DNA of 64,000 bases. Origin: Planctomycetia bacterium. Its GTDB lineage: Bacteria > Planctomycetota > Phycisphaerae > UBA1845 > UTPLA1. The notes under the pieces are model-generated. The model had not been told where the DNA came from. It ran no database searches and saw only the letters and a program-made list of their open reading frames with translations. Within the stretch, counting starts at the first letter, position 1, and every line of letters starts with the position of its first letter. The stretch spans positions 124,001-188,000 of the forward strand of contig JABTTW010000001.1 in assembly GCA_015075745.1 (NCBI GenBank), in the 5' to 3' direction. Position numbers and translations under genes: made by a program. Below, piece by piece: positions 29,401-39,072 of this stretch.

Positions 29401-30219
29401 ATGTCGCTTCGATCTGCGCGAAAAGCGGTCCGCAATGGCCGGCACGCATCATGGACGTGTCTGGCGATCGGGTTCCTTTTCGCCGGCGGCTGCGCAAGAC
29501 CCGAGCAGGAATGCAGCGCGCCGCCGCTGGAGACGACGGCCGTCATGCCGGCCGACCTCGGCATTTCAGCGGACTCGGTCCAGTTGCCGGGGGAACATCC
29601 TCTGGATGCCACGCGCACGGTCGGGCGATTTCCCACGGGCCTCTCGGTCGCGCGAGTCGTCGCGATCGTTCAGGATTCCGGTGCGGGACGACGGCTTCGC
29701 CCGGGCGACATGCCGGTGGAGCGCGCCGCGTACTGGAACCAGGTGATGGACACGCTCCCGCCCATCCGCGAAGTGACGCAACTGCGCGATCTGGGCATCG
29801 ACCCCCGCGGCGTCGAATACGGCGCGTTCCTCCGCGAATCATCGAACATCAACTGCAATCTGTGTCTGATCTATGGTCAGACCGAGGATGAGTCCGGCGA
29901 GACCGGGCTGGTCGGGGCGCTGTGGGATGTCAAAAAACGACAGCCGATCGCGGCCTATCGGGTGCCGATCGTGGTTGATACGGCTTCCATCGAGGATGAA
30001 GAGGACCCGGACGACCTGCGGCTGGCCTGGCAAACCGCCGAGGCGCAGGCTGAACTGGACATGCGCAACCTCGTGCGCGATTCCCTGTGGGGGCTCGTCG
30101 AATTTGATACCGCCGACACCACGACCCAGCCGAGTCCCTGGCGTGACGACGACCGGATCCTGCCGCGCGACCAGAATCCCTTCCGACGCCTGGAAGAACT
30201 TCTGAAGGACAAGAACTAA
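29401..30219 (+). CDS. lipoprotein of unknown function
   Basis: The protein has 272 residues from the ATG at 29401, placed where a signal peptide begins; the frame is open further up but without a signal. The signal has a basic start, a hydrophobic core and a lipobox FAGGC. The mature part contains IREVTQLRDLGIDPRGVEYGAFL, a short Cys segment NINCNLCLIYGQ, and an acidic block IEDEEDPDDLRL. I recognise no family. The next gene, VanZ-like, starts three bases after the stop, so the two form an operon and probably act at the same envelope site. Confidence 0.7.
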   Translation: MSLRSARKAVRNGRHASWTCLAIGFLFAGGCARPEQECSAPPLETTAVMPADLGISADSVQLPGEHPLDATRTVGRFPTGLSVARVVAIVQDSGAGRRLRPGDMPVERAAYWNQVMDTLPPIREVTQLRDLGIDPRGVEYGAFLRESSNINCNLCLIYGQTEDESGETGLVGALWDVKKRQPIAAYRVPIVVDTASIEDEEDPDDLRLAWQTAEAQAELDMRNLVRDSLWGLVEFDTADTTTQPSPWRDDDRILPRDQNPFRRLEELLKDKN

Positions 30220-30222
30220 GCG

Positions 30223-31857
30223 ATGATCCTTCGGGCAGACCCCACAACGGGCGTCGCGACGCCTCTTTCCAGTGAACCGCTCATCAACGCGATTCATCGC
30301 CGGCTGTTGGACTTCCTTCTGGCCGGCCTGACGTTCTTTCTCGTGTACGCATGTTTTGTGCCATTCGATTTCACAGCGCCCGTCGACCGGACGCACGACG
30401 CCTACTGGTACCTCGGGCTGCGACTGCGACCGATCAACCTGCCCGACATTCTCGCCAACATCTCGATCTACGTGCCGCTGGGCGTGATGGCGGGCGCCGT
30501 CCTGCGGCGTCGCGGAATGAGCCGAATCGCCACGATTCTGATTCTCCCCTTCTGTGGCGCGGCCCTGAGCCTGGCGGTGGAATACGGGCAGCACTTCGTG
30601 CGTTCGCGCGTGCCCTCCTGGGTGGATGTGTCATCGAACGTAATAGGCATCTCCGTAGGCGCTGCGCTCACCATCATATTTGAGGCGTGGATTCGACGGA
30701 GAGTCGCGGGTGCGATCGAAGAAGCGAGACGACACTGGTGGCAGGCCGTCTGCCGCATCGCGGTGTGTGCGGTCCTCGTCGTTTCACTGCGGCCCTACGA
30801 CGTTGTCGTCGATTGCTACCACACGGCGGCCGAGGCCTATCGTCACGGCTCGGTCGATCCGACCCACCATTGGCAGTCGCTTGCCGGCCCGTCGGGTGAG
30901 ACCGAGTGGAACCCGGCAGTCTGGACGCGGGCACAATGGGAGTACGCGCTGGACACCACCGTGGATGTCGCAACCTACGCCGTCATCGCCGCCATGGTGG
31001 TGCTGGGCCAATATCGCAATCGTCGAAGCGGCGCCGGCCTGCTCCTGTGGTCGGGATTCGTCACCGTCTCGCTCTCCGCCATGGTCACGGTCGTGCGCAT
31101 CTTTCTGATCTCCTACGGCCTCGACACCGCCCACTTCTTCGCCAGCCTGATTGGGTGGCCCATCGGCGGCGCGGCCGGATTCATGATGGCGCGGCGGCGA
31201 TTCAGGACGGCGGCGGGTCAGGCCACGAATCGACCGGCATGGGGCGCGGCCGCTGCCTGTGCAATGCTGGTTGTGGCGATGTACGAACTCGTTCCGTTCG
31301 ACATTGCCCCAAACGGTTCTTCCGGCTTCAGCCGGCCCTGCCTCTTGCCGTTCTTCGCGCACTTTAACAGCCGCCCCAACGTCGCTCTTCTCGACATCAG
31401 CGGTGATCTGCTGCGGTACGCATTCTTCGGCGCAGGCATCGCCGTAATGCTGTGGGCGCGATTCGGCATCGGCGGATTGTCCGCACAAGACCCGCGGATA
31501 TCGACATCCGGCAACAGGACATCGACCCCCACGCTGCGCTGGTGTAGTCAACTCGTCATCGCGATGTTCGGATCGGCCGGCGCGGCCGCGGCGTTTGAGA
31601 CCCTGCACATGTGGATGCCCAGCAGGCAGTCGGACATCACCACCGTCTTCCTGGCGCTGTTCGGCTCATTCGCCGGCGCGGTAGCGGTGCGGTGGGTGAT
31701 CGATGTTCGACGAGGCCTGGCCGTCGCCTTCGCCGATGACCTGCTTACGCATCAATTGATCGTGGGCGAGACCTACGAGCCGATTCCCACGCCTGCAGGC
31801 AAAAAGCAGGGAACCACCACGGCATCCAGCGTGGACAACGCTTCCGACGATTCGTAG
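30223..31857 (+). CDS. large VanZ-like multi-TM protein
   Basis: A 544-residue membrane protein with about ten hydrophobic helices in two similar halves. The first half shows the VanZ pattern: LPDILANISIYVPLGVMAG and LSLAVEYGQHFVRSRVPSWVDVSSNVIGISVGAAL. The second half repeats a related layout (DISGDLLRYAFFGAGIAVML; FETLHMWMPSRQSDITTVFLALFGSFAGA), suggesting an internal duplication or fusion. It starts three bases after the lipoprotein gene. Planctomycetes often encode such VanZ fusions near polysaccharide genes, and a sugar transferase lies 1.1 kb upstream on the other strand. The activity is unknown. Confidence 0.8.
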   Translation: MILRADPTTGVATPLSSEPLINAIHRRLLDFLLAGLTFFLVYACFVPFDFTAPVDRTHDAYWYLGLRLRPINLPDILANISIYVPLGVMAGAVLRRRGMSRIATILILPFCGAALSLAVEYGQHFVRSRVPSWVDVSSNVIGISVGAALTIIFEAWIRRRVAGAIEEARRHWWQAVCRIAVCAVLVVSLRPYDVVVDCYHTAAEAYRHGSVDPTHHWQSLAGPSGETEWNPAVWTRAQWEYALDTTVDVATYAVIAAMVVLGQYRNRRSGAGLLLWSGFVTVSLSAMVTVVRIFLISYGLDTAHFFASLIGWPIGGAAGFMMARRRFRTAAGQATNRPAWGAAAACAMLVVAMYELVPFDIAPNGSSGFSRPCLLPFFAHFNSRPNVALLDISGDLLRYAFFGAGIAVMLWARFGIGGLSAQDPRISTSGNRTSTPTLRWCSQLVIAMFGSAGAAAAFETLHMWMPSRQSDITTVFLALFGSFAGAVAVRWVIDVRRGLAVAFADDLLTHQLIVGETYEPIPTPAGKKQGTTTASSVDNASDDS

Positions 31858-31896
31858 CGAACTGCGGGGCTCGCGCCTGATAAAGAATATCAGCGC

Positions 31897-32679
31897 CTAC
31901 TTGATCGACGAAATCAGCTTGCGGAAGACCGGCTCGTTCTCGCCGATCGTCTTCTTCGGGCCGACCGCCTTGAAGAACCATGACCCGCTGGGGGTCTCCA
32001 CGATCGCCGCCAACAATCGGGCCTCGCCGTCAATCGGCTTACCCCCCGACTGAGCCATCATCGGATCGGAATACTTCCCGGCGACATCCAGCACCGTCAC
32101 TTTCATGCCGGAGATCTCCGACTTCTCCACCTTCGCGGCATCATCGCCCACCGGGCTTCCATCCGCATTGGTAAAGAAGCTTCGCCATCGAGCGATGTTC
32201 ATGTCCGTCGGACCGCCCTGTCCGGCCCCGAAGTGAAACACGATCATCTGGCCGTCCTGATCGTCGCCTGCGGCGCGGGGAATCAGATACTGGGCCACTC
32301 GCATGCTGCTGGTGACCTGCTCGGGCTTCCATTCGATGGGTTGATCCCAGTGAAGCGGCGCTGCCTCGGCGGCATCATCACCGACCGGCGGGTGCGACGG
32401 CGGCATGCCTTGCGCTGTCTGAGGCGCAGCGGTCTTGGCCGCGCCTTCAATCGGCGGGTGGCCGGGAGGCAGCGCGCTGCTCGTGCCCGCGGGCTTGTCC
32501 TTGCTCAGGAAGGCCCCCAGATCATCGCCGCCCTTGTCGCCGGTCGCGGCATCGGTTGCCTCTGTCGCAGGCTTTTCAGCGCTTTTGGCGGGCGGCGTTT
32601 CATTCTTCTCGCAGGCCCCCACCATCAACACGGTCGCCAAAGCACCTACAACCAGACCGCCAAACGTCTTAAGACTCAT
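31897..32679 (-). CDS. lipoprotein of unknown function with PPxHPP motifs
   Basis: A 260-residue protein with a lipobox VGAC at about residue 23. A low-complexity Ala/Pro/Glu linker carries PPGHPPIEG and PPSHPPVGD. A folded domain then begins PLHWDQPIEWKPEQVTSSMRVAQYLIPR and contains QMIVFHFGAGQGGPTDMNIARW and a final PVFRKLISSIK. Similar lipoproteins with this W..P..W start are, in my memory, widespread and unassigned in Planctomycetes. It ends facing the VanZ-like gene and lies just beside the cytochrome locus, 99 bases downstream of the end of the 20-haem gene, on the same strand. Confidence 0.75.
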   Translation of the reverse strand: MSLKTFGGLVVGALATVLMVGACEKNETPPAKSAEKPATEATDAATGDKGGDDLGAFLSKDKPAGTSSALPPGHPPIEGAAKTAAPQTAQGMPPSHPPVGDDAAEAAPLHWDQPIEWKPEQVTSSMRVAQYLIPRAAGDDQDGQMIVFHFGAGQGGPTDMNIARWRSFFTNADGSPVGDDAAKVEKSEISGMKVTVLDVAGKYSDPMMAQSGGKPIDGEARLLAAIVETPSGSWFFKAVGPKKTIGENEPVFRKLISSIK

Positions 32680-32777
32680 GGATCATGCTCCTTTGCTGAC
32701 AATTGTGAGCGGACATCCTACTCGGAATCAATCCGCAAGACGATGCACGCGGGATTCGCCCCCTGATGCCCAATCAT

Positions 32778-35700
32778 TCATGGCGCGACCCGCACGTTGA
32801 TATCGCCGGATCGATCGACCGGGCCTCGCGGGCTGGAGAGCGGTCCACCACGTCGCAGGGGGTCGTGAAAATACAGAAAACGCCGCAGACCGTCCGCACC
32901 GTGACACGTGGTACAGAGATTCGGTGCGTTAAACGGCCGCAGAAGTAGCCGGGCGGCGCGGCGCTGCTGACGCGAACCCGCGGCCAGTCGGTCCGCTTCG
33001 TTACCGCTCATCGTTTGTCCGTGCGGCAGGTGGCAGGTCGCGCAGGCGATGCGACCGTCGGAACTAGCTCGCCCATTTTCGTCGTAGAGCGGCAGGCTCT
33101 CGCCGACCGGGAGCGACGCGATGGCCCTCATGACAATTCTCGGGTGACCGGCAATGACCGGCGGCTTCGCGGGACCATCGGCGCGATGGCACGCGGCGCA
33201 GTAACGATTCGCGGGATTCTTCGGCATCACCGGCGCCGTCAAATCGCGCGGCCAGAGCAAGCGATCGGAGAGCGTTGACTTGTTGGCGTGCATCGAATGG
33301 CACGGCCTGCATGATGCCGCATCGAAGCCGGCGCTCGTAAGGCCGGCCGTTCCGTGGGCGGTGAGCTGGATGTGCGATGTCTTGACATGGCACTGCTTGC
33401 ACATGTCGACAGTCGTCTGGCCGTCGGCGATTCGCAGCAGGTGCGGATCGTGCTTGATCGACGCGTGCGGATTATGGCACGTCCGGCAACCGACGCCCCT
33501 GGTTCCCGCTTCATCCAGAATCGCGAGCGGCAGGTTCCCGTGATCCCTTCGCGGGTCCATTTTTTGCGAATGCGCGACCGCGGTGTCGCCTGTAGAACCC
33601 CAGGTCTCGGATGCATGGCACACGCGACAGCCGGCATCGGCTCCGACGCCTCCATCCGCGAATCTAAGAAGCCGCGTCTCTTCATCCCCGTGCGGCCGGT
33701 GGCACACCAGACAGCGGTCCTGTTTCGCCACGGATTCCTCGGGCCACGCCGTGGACGTCGTACGGTAATCGTGCGGACCGCCGACCAGGGCGTCGCTGTT
33801 CGCGTGACAATTCGAGCAGACGTCCGCCGCATGTCCGCGAAGGTAAGGCTTGAAGACCGGATCGTGCGGATTGTGGCAATCGACACAGTGCGTGCCCGGA
33901 TGGTTCACCGGGCCCAGGATCTTGGCGCCGGCGCAGCGTCCTTCCTGATGGCAGGTGATGCACTTGCCGCCGCCGGGGTCCAGGGTGCTCGGCTCCGGCG
34001 CTCTCGCATATCGATGGAACATGTGACAGGCGCTGCACGGACCGCCGGAAGCAGGCGTCATGCCCAGGCGATTCTTCTCCTGCGGGAAATTCGTGCGCAG
34101 GTCGTGCGAGGAACCCAGCACGTTGGTCTTCTCTGAGTGGCAGCGAATGCAGAAGCGGCCGTCGGTCAGATCGTCGGCCAGCATGAAGCGCTCGCCCTTG
34201 CCGTGATGCAGCTTGTGGCAGGACAGACAGATGAGCCGCCCTTCGTCGCCGACTTTCGTCCCCAACTGGTGGATTGCCGTCAGTTGTTCGGAATTGACGG
34301 CGGGACTCAGCGGATGCTCGACGTGCGGCCCGTCGCGGAACATGCCCGGACGCATGCGATCGTGGCAGGTGAGGCAAAGCTGATTCGAGGTCGTCCCCAT
34401 GACGAGCAGATGATCGACGGATGAGCCGTGCGGCGTATGGCAGACCTGACAGGTCAGCTCCCGAGGATTCGGCCCAACGCGAGCGCCGGCATCGACGAGT
34501 TTTTGCGGGATGACCCACGGCATACCGCCGACGGGATGGGTTCCGAATTCCGGCCCGCGTGTCATGTCCTGATGGCAACTGATGCAAAGCTCACTGGCCT
34601 GATTGGGAACGCGGAGGAAAACGGCCGTGCGAAAGTCGGCATCGAAGCGGCCGCCGGTATGGGCGGAATGACACGTCCGGCAGGCGATCTTTCCGCCGAC
34701 CAGCGGCAGGTGGTTCGGCACTTTCATGTCTCTCGGCGGTTCGATGCCCGTCCGATGGCCGTGAGAGTCCCACACGCGATGACGCGAATCGACGACGGAG
34801 CCGTCGTGACAGGAGAGACAGGTCTCGCTTCGTCCGGCGGCAGGCTCTTCATCGCTCGTGGCCGGCGCGGCGGCAAGCGCGGTTGGCATGCCGCGCGAAA
34901 ACGGTTCGATCCACTCGATGTGACAAACCGTGCAGGACCGCGCCTGGCCTCCGACAACGCTCGTGCGCCTGGCGGATGGCCTGGGGCGACTCTGGGCATC
35001 ACCCCGATTGATCACAACGCGCGTCACTCGATTCGCCAGCAACTCAGTGACATAGAGCCGACCCTGCGCATCGAACGTGATCCCCATGGGAAATGCAAAG
35101 GTGAGCGGCCTTCCGTCGTTGCCGCGCAGCGCGTCGATCGGCGCGCCGTATTGGGTGAAGACCTGCACGACATTCAGCGTGCCGTCCGACACCCAGACGT
35201 TTCCATCCGCATCGGTCACAACGCCCTTGGGACGATACATCTGTCCCATGTCGATGCCATAGGCGCCGATGCTCTCCAGCGTCGCGCCGGCCGCCGAAAA
35301 CGCGGCGATCCGGCCGTTCATGACGTCGGTGATCAAGACATCGCCCCCGGGATTCAGCGCGAGCATGAAGGGGTGGTACAACTGGCCGAGCGATTCGCCG
35401 CGTCGACCGACTCGAACCTGCCCGTCGTTTCCGAGGCTCCACCGGATGAGCCGATGATTGTCGTTGTCAGCCAGCCAAACGGTGTTGCCGTCCGCGGTGA
35501 CGGCGATGTCGGTGACGTCCGCGGGATATTCATTCGCATCTGCGACGGGCGCCAGGACGCGGCCGGCAGAGCCATCGGGCTTCATCTGGATCGCCCGGTG
35601 ATTTCCGCTGTCGGCAATCCAGAGTCCGCCGGTCGGGTGATAGTCCAGACCCAGGGGGTGCAGCAGAGACGAGCCGCCGATCTCGCGAATGTCCTCGATC

Positions 35701-35948
35701 CATTTGCCGTCAGCGCCGAAGCGCACGATCCGATTGTTGGCGCCATCGGCGACAAAGACGCTTCCGTCGGGCGCGATCGCCACATCAGTGGGCATCTGCA
35801 GGCCGGGAATTTCGGGGTGGATGAAATGAGACGGCGACGATCCGACGAATGGATCGTCCGCCTGTGCCGTCGACCCGGTCGCGGACCAGAATAGCAGCGA
35901 AGCGATCATGAGCCGACGAAGCAAACCCAGCCTGTCGTCGTGATCCAT
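32778..35948 (-). CDS. exported NHL beta-propeller fused to a 20-haem cytochrome c domain
   Basis: About 1056 residues from the ATG at 35948, with a signal peptide (RRLMIASLLFWSATGSTAQA). Six NHL-type repeats follow (for example PTDVAIAPDGSVFVADGANN and PKGVVTDADGNVWVSDG), enough for a six-bladed propeller. The rest holds 20 CXXCH haem sites that I count, many followed by xxHG or NPH patterns as in doubly His-ligated multihaem proteins (CHTPHG, CHKLHHG, CHRPHGD). It would be a periplasmic or surface electron-transfer protein. The propeller might dock a partner or substrate. It is divergent from the NapC-like gene at 36109. Confidence 0.9.
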   Translation of the reverse strand: MDHDDRLGLLRRLMIASLLFWSATGSTAQADDPFVGSSPSHFIHPEIPGLQMPTDVAIAPDGSVFVADGANNRIVRFGADGKWIEDIREIGGSSLLHPLGLDYHPTGGLWIADSGNHRAIQMKPDGSAGRVLAPVADANEYPADVTDIAVTADGNTVWLADNDNHRLIRWSLGNDGQVRVGRRGESLGQLYHPFMLALNPGGDVLITDVMNGRIAAFSAAGATLESIGAYGIDMGQMYRPKGVVTDADGNVWVSDGTLNVVQVFTQYGAPIDALRGNDGRPLTFAFPMGITFDAQGRLYVTELLANRVTRVVINRGDAQSRPRPSARRTSVVGGQARSCTVCHIEWIEPFSRGMPTALAAAPATSDEEPAAGRSETCLSCHDGSVVDSRHRVWDSHGHRTGIEPPRDMKVPNHLPLVGGKIACRTCHSAHTGGRFDADFRTAVFLRVPNQASELCISCHQDMTRGPEFGTHPVGGMPWVIPQKLVDAGARVGPNPRELTCQVCHTPHGSSVDHLLVMGTTSNQLCLTCHDRMRPGMFRDGPHVEHPLSPAVNSEQLTAIHQLGTKVGDEGRLICLSCHKLHHGKGERFMLADDLTDGRFCIRCHSEKTNVLGSSHDLRTNFPQEKNRLGMTPASGGPCSACHMFHRYARAPEPSTLDPGGGKCITCHQEGRCAGAKILGPVNHPGTHCVDCHNPHDPVFKPYLRGHAADVCSNCHANSDALVGGPHDYRTTSTAWPEESVAKQDRCLVCHRPHGDEETRLLRFADGGVGADAGCRVCHASETWGSTGDTAVAHSQKMDPRRDHGNLPLAILDEAGTRGVGCRTCHNPHASIKHDPHLLRIADGQTTVDMCKQCHVKTSHIQLTAHGTAGLTSAGFDAASCRPCHSMHANKSTLSDRLLWPRDLTAPVMPKNPANRYCAACHRADGPAKPPVIAGHPRIVMRAIASLPVGESLPLYDENGRASSDGRIACATCHLPHGQTMSGNEADRLAAGSRQQRRAARLLLRPFNAPNLCTTCHGADGLRRFLYFHDPLRRGGPLSSPRGPVDRSGDINVRVAP

Positions 35949-36108
35949 CAAAGCGGGGTACTCGCAATCGCTACTTGTCATGAAAGAAAGGTCGGGAATT
36001 CAGCCAGGACGCAGTCCGAATCGAATTATAGGTTGCGAACTGGCGCTGTCGAATGCACGATACGCTGCGGTAACTCTGGTTCGGCACGAGTCTTGCTGGG
36101 AACCGGCC

Positions 36109-37917
36109 ATGTCAAATACCAAGCAGCAAAGTCCTAAGGGGAACTCAGAATCCAGTGACCCGGCAAATGCCGCGCCATCGTCGAAGAAGCTACCTCGACG
36201 ATGGTTGCGAACGCTGGGGATTTTATCCCTAGCCGCGCTTGTCATGGGAGCAGTGACGATCGGAAGCGCGGAATACTACACGTCCCGGCCCAGTTTCTGC
36301 GGAACCTGTCACATCATGGACCCTTACTATCAGTCATGGTCGAATGATCTCCACGGGGCCAAGCTGGATGTCTGGTGTGTCGAGTGTCACTACGCGCCGG
36401 GCGAGCAGCACACAATCAATGCAAAGTTCAGGGGACTCTCGCAACTCGCGAGTTACTTCAGCGGGAGATACGGCGCGGGGCGACCACGGGCCCACGTCGA
36501 TAACGCGAGCTGTATGCGATCGAGCTGCCACGGCGATGCGGCGCACATGGACAAGGTCTTTCTCATCGGCGAAATACGATCTGAGAAGCGAATCGTCTCC
36601 GGCCATGAAACAGAGATTCAACGATCGCCGACCGTGCGATTTGTTCATGGAAAGCACTTGCAGACTGATGCCAAAATGGCGGAGCTCAAGGCATCGCTCG
36701 CGGAATGTGAAAAGCGGCTGCGCAACCGGATGATCCCGGAGGCCGTGGCTGAAGTCTCGGCGGCTGCGCGGTCGGTCAAGCCCGCGGCCATACGATTGGC
36801 GACCATAAAGCAGGTTCTTCAGAAGCTAGGCGTGCCCGAGGCGACCGGAGACGCGATCCAGCTCATGGAGCTGGAACACAATATGCTCCGCCAAATGCAG
36901 TTGGCCGGACTGAGCTGTTCAGCCTGTCACACCTACGATGCGACCTCAAAACACCACTTTTCGGTGGACCAGCAGTCTTGCTTTGTCTGTCACTTCACCA
37001 ACCAGGAGTTCAACCGCAATACCGGCGAATGCCTCAAGTGCCATGAGCCGCCGACCCGTAAGATCGCCATCCACGGCGCCACGCCCGCCGCCCTCGCCCG
37101 TCTGAGCAACACTCCGGCGCCCGCCGCGCCCGTGCTCATGGATCACCTGGATATCGTCAATCGCGGCATCGACTGCGAGAGCTGTCATGCGGATGTCATC
37201 AGCGGCGATGCGGTCGTCACCCGGCGCGACTGTGTTCATTGTCACGATCAGGAGCGATACCTGGAGGAGTTCGATCGACGCACGACCGCCGAGGTGGAAA
37301 AATACCACCGCGTTCATGTCGCCGGCCAACGAGCCAAGTGCTTTGACTGCCATCGCGCCATCGAGCACAAGCTCGTGGATGCGCTCCACGTGGGCACCAG
37401 CGAGGATTACCTCCAACCGGTCATCAATGATTGCCAGCACTGCCACGCCGGGCACCATTCCGAACAGGCCCAAATGCTCATGGGCATCGGGGGAAGCGGC
37501 GTCGCCCACGCCATGCCGAATGCAATGATCGGTTCCAGATTGAATTGCCGTGCGTGCCACTCACAGGAAGGCAGCGACTTCAAGGGCGCCGTTCTGGTCA
37601 AGGCGACCGAAACCACGTGCATCGCGTGCCACGGCGATGATTACAAGCGATTGTTCGAGCAGTGGCTCAGCGAACTGGACAACTCGGTCAAGGAAGTGGA
37701 AGCCTCGATCCATCGCGTCGATGCGCGAATCAAGGACGTCCGTGCGGCCGGCCAGACGGTTTCTCAGCGTATCGAGGACAAGGTGATACAGGCACGCACG
37801 AATCTGAACTTCGTCAAGGCAGGCAACGGCATTCACAACAAGAACTATGCGATGCAGCTCATGGACATCTCGATCCGCGATCTTGACGCGGCGATGGCGG
37901 AGTTGAGCCCGCAGTAA
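36109..37917 (+). CDS. membrane-anchored 12-haem cytochrome c, NapC/NirT-like N-terminus
   Basis: The protein has 602 residues from the ATG at 36109. A single transmembrane helix (LRTLGILSLAALVMGAVTIG) is followed by SFCGTCHIMDPYYQSW and CVECHYAPGE, as in NapC/NirT quinol dehydrogenases. I count 11 CXXCH sites plus one CX4CH (CMRSSCH). After the first haems comes an amphipathic helical stretch (about 185-270) and the C-terminus is a coiled-coil-like tail without haems. It probably takes electrons from quinol or a membrane cytochrome and passes them to soluble multihaem partners encoded alongside. It ends 15 bases from the end of the converging three-haem gene. Confidence 0.9.
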   Translation: MSNTKQQSPKGNSESSDPANAAPSSKKLPRRWLRTLGILSLAALVMGAVTIGSAEYYTSRPSFCGTCHIMDPYYQSWSNDLHGAKLDVWCVECHYAPGEQHTINAKFRGLSQLASYFSGRYGAGRPRAHVDNASCMRSSCHGDAAHMDKVFLIGEIRSEKRIVSGHETEIQRSPTVRFVHGKHLQTDAKMAELKASLAECEKRLRNRMIPEAVAEVSAAARSVKPAAIRLATIKQVLQKLGVPEATGDAIQLMELEHNMLRQMQLAGLSCSACHTYDATSKHHFSVDQQSCFVCHFTNQEFNRNTGECLKCHEPPTRKIAIHGATPAALARLSNTPAPAAPVLMDHLDIVNRGIDCESCHADVISGDAVVTRRDCVHCHDQERYLEEFDRRTTAEVEKYHRVHVAGQRAKCFDCHRAIEHKLVDALHVGTSEDYLQPVINDCQHCHAGHHSEQAQMLMGIGGSGVAHAMPNAMIGSRLNCRACHSQEGSDFKGAVLVKATETTCIACHGDDYKRLFEQWLSELDNSVKEVEASIHRVDARIKDVRAAGQTVSQRIEDKVIQARTNLNFVKAGNGIHNKNYAMQLMDISIRDLDAAMAELSPQ

Positions 37918-37932
37918 GCGTGAATACGTACG

Positions 37933-39072
37933 TCACTCTGAGCGACGGCTGGTCGGCGCCGGGGGCGGCAGCGGCTCGGGCCCGACAACTTCCGGCAGAT
38001 GGAACGAGCGGCCGGCCGCGATGTGCTCGATCATGCGAAAGATGATGGGATTCACGAGCAAGTCGATCCTCGCCTCGGGATAACCGATTTGCGCGAAATC
38101 GATCAAGGATCCTTCACCACGATGGCAGTCCGTGCAGTTCAGCGCCTTCTCCCGGCGAAGCGGATGGACCGCCTTGAGCAACTTCTCCAGTTCGGCTCCG
38201 TCGGCTTGGTCCTTCGCGGCGAGATAAGCCACGATCGCGGCATCCGTGTTCGGGTGCCCCAGCAAGGGTTCCTCGGACGACTCGGTTCGAATCGCCAGTT
38301 TTACGCCGTACTCCCCCCGAAAGTGTTTGGGTAAGGTGTCCGCCGCCTCGTCAAGCAGCCTTTGAAAGGAATCGCTCGACGGATGTACGGCGGCAAAGTG
38401 ATCGGCGAGACTGGCCAGCACCGGCAAGTCGTTTGCCGCCCGAGCCGCTCGCCGAAGCAGCGCGACCAAGCGTCTTTGATCCGCCTTCGTTGGATTGGCC
38501 CGTTGCCTCAGCGCCTTCTCCGACGTCAGCAGGTCAAAGGCCTGCAAGATCGCGGGCGAGGGCGCTGCAAGACCGGTTTCGAGATCATACCAGGTGAGAG
38601 GTCGAGGCGTCTGGGCAACATCAAAATGGCAAACGCCGCAGTGCATGCTCGTCGCGTGCATGTTCAGAAATGCCCGGACCTCTTTGCGTTTGGAATGGGG
38701 CATCGGGTTGTGGCAACCGCTCCTTGTGCAGTCGTTGAATCGGTCCGGCTGTATCCAACTGTCGAGGCGGTGATAGTGTGCCAGCGGCGAGCGCGGAAAT
38801 TCCGCCGAGTCGATCGCGGCGAACTGCGTTCTCGATGCCGCCTGAACCGAGCGATCCAATCGCGTGGGCAGCCCCGTAATCTGGGCGGGCGGCCCCTCAT
38901 CCGAGGCAAGTGACGAAATGAGATAACTGACGGCCATCCAGGTGAGCCAACTAATCAGAACGACCATCGCCACCGCATAGGCCCGCGGAATCGCCTCCCA
39001 AAGGAACCGCACCACGAGGCGAACAGCCCACCATGCCTGCCGAACCAGCGATTCGAGCTTTCGACTACTCAT
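37933..39072 (-). CDS. membrane-anchored three-haem cytochrome c
   Basis: A 379-residue protein with one N-terminal helix (AYAVAMVVLISWLTWMAVSYLI) and a long periplasmic part. Three haem sites are visible: CTRSGCH (CX4CH), CGVCH soon after, and CTDCHRGEG far downstream, separated by a mostly helical segment of about 150 residues. The C-terminus is Pro-rich. Its start overlaps the stop of the cytochrome b fusion gene by eight bases, so it is translated with it and is likely a subunit of the same complex. I do not recognise a named family. Confidence 0.85.
   Translation of the reverse strand: MSSRKLESLVRQAWWAVRLVVRFLWEAIPRAYAVAMVVLISWLTWMAVSYLISSLASDEGPPAQITGLPTRLDRSVQAASRTQFAAIDSAEFPRSPLAHYHRLDSWIQPDRFNDCTRSGCHNPMPHSKRKEVRAFLNMHATSMHCGVCHFDVAQTPRPLTWYDLETGLAAPSPAILQAFDLLTSEKALRQRANPTKADQRRLVALLRRAARAANDLPVLASLADHFAAVHPSSDSFQRLLDEAADTLPKHFRGEYGVKLAIRTESSEEPLLGHPNTDAAIVAYLAAKDQADGAELEKLLKAVHPLRREKALNCTDCHRGEGSLIDFAQIGYPEARIDLLVNPIIFRMIEHIAAGRSFHLPEVVGPEPLPPPAPTSRRSE

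Noticed and set aside
34428..35894. 488-codon plus-strand frame
   Set aside because: Antisense to the NHL/multihaem gene; no signal peptide or domain pattern.
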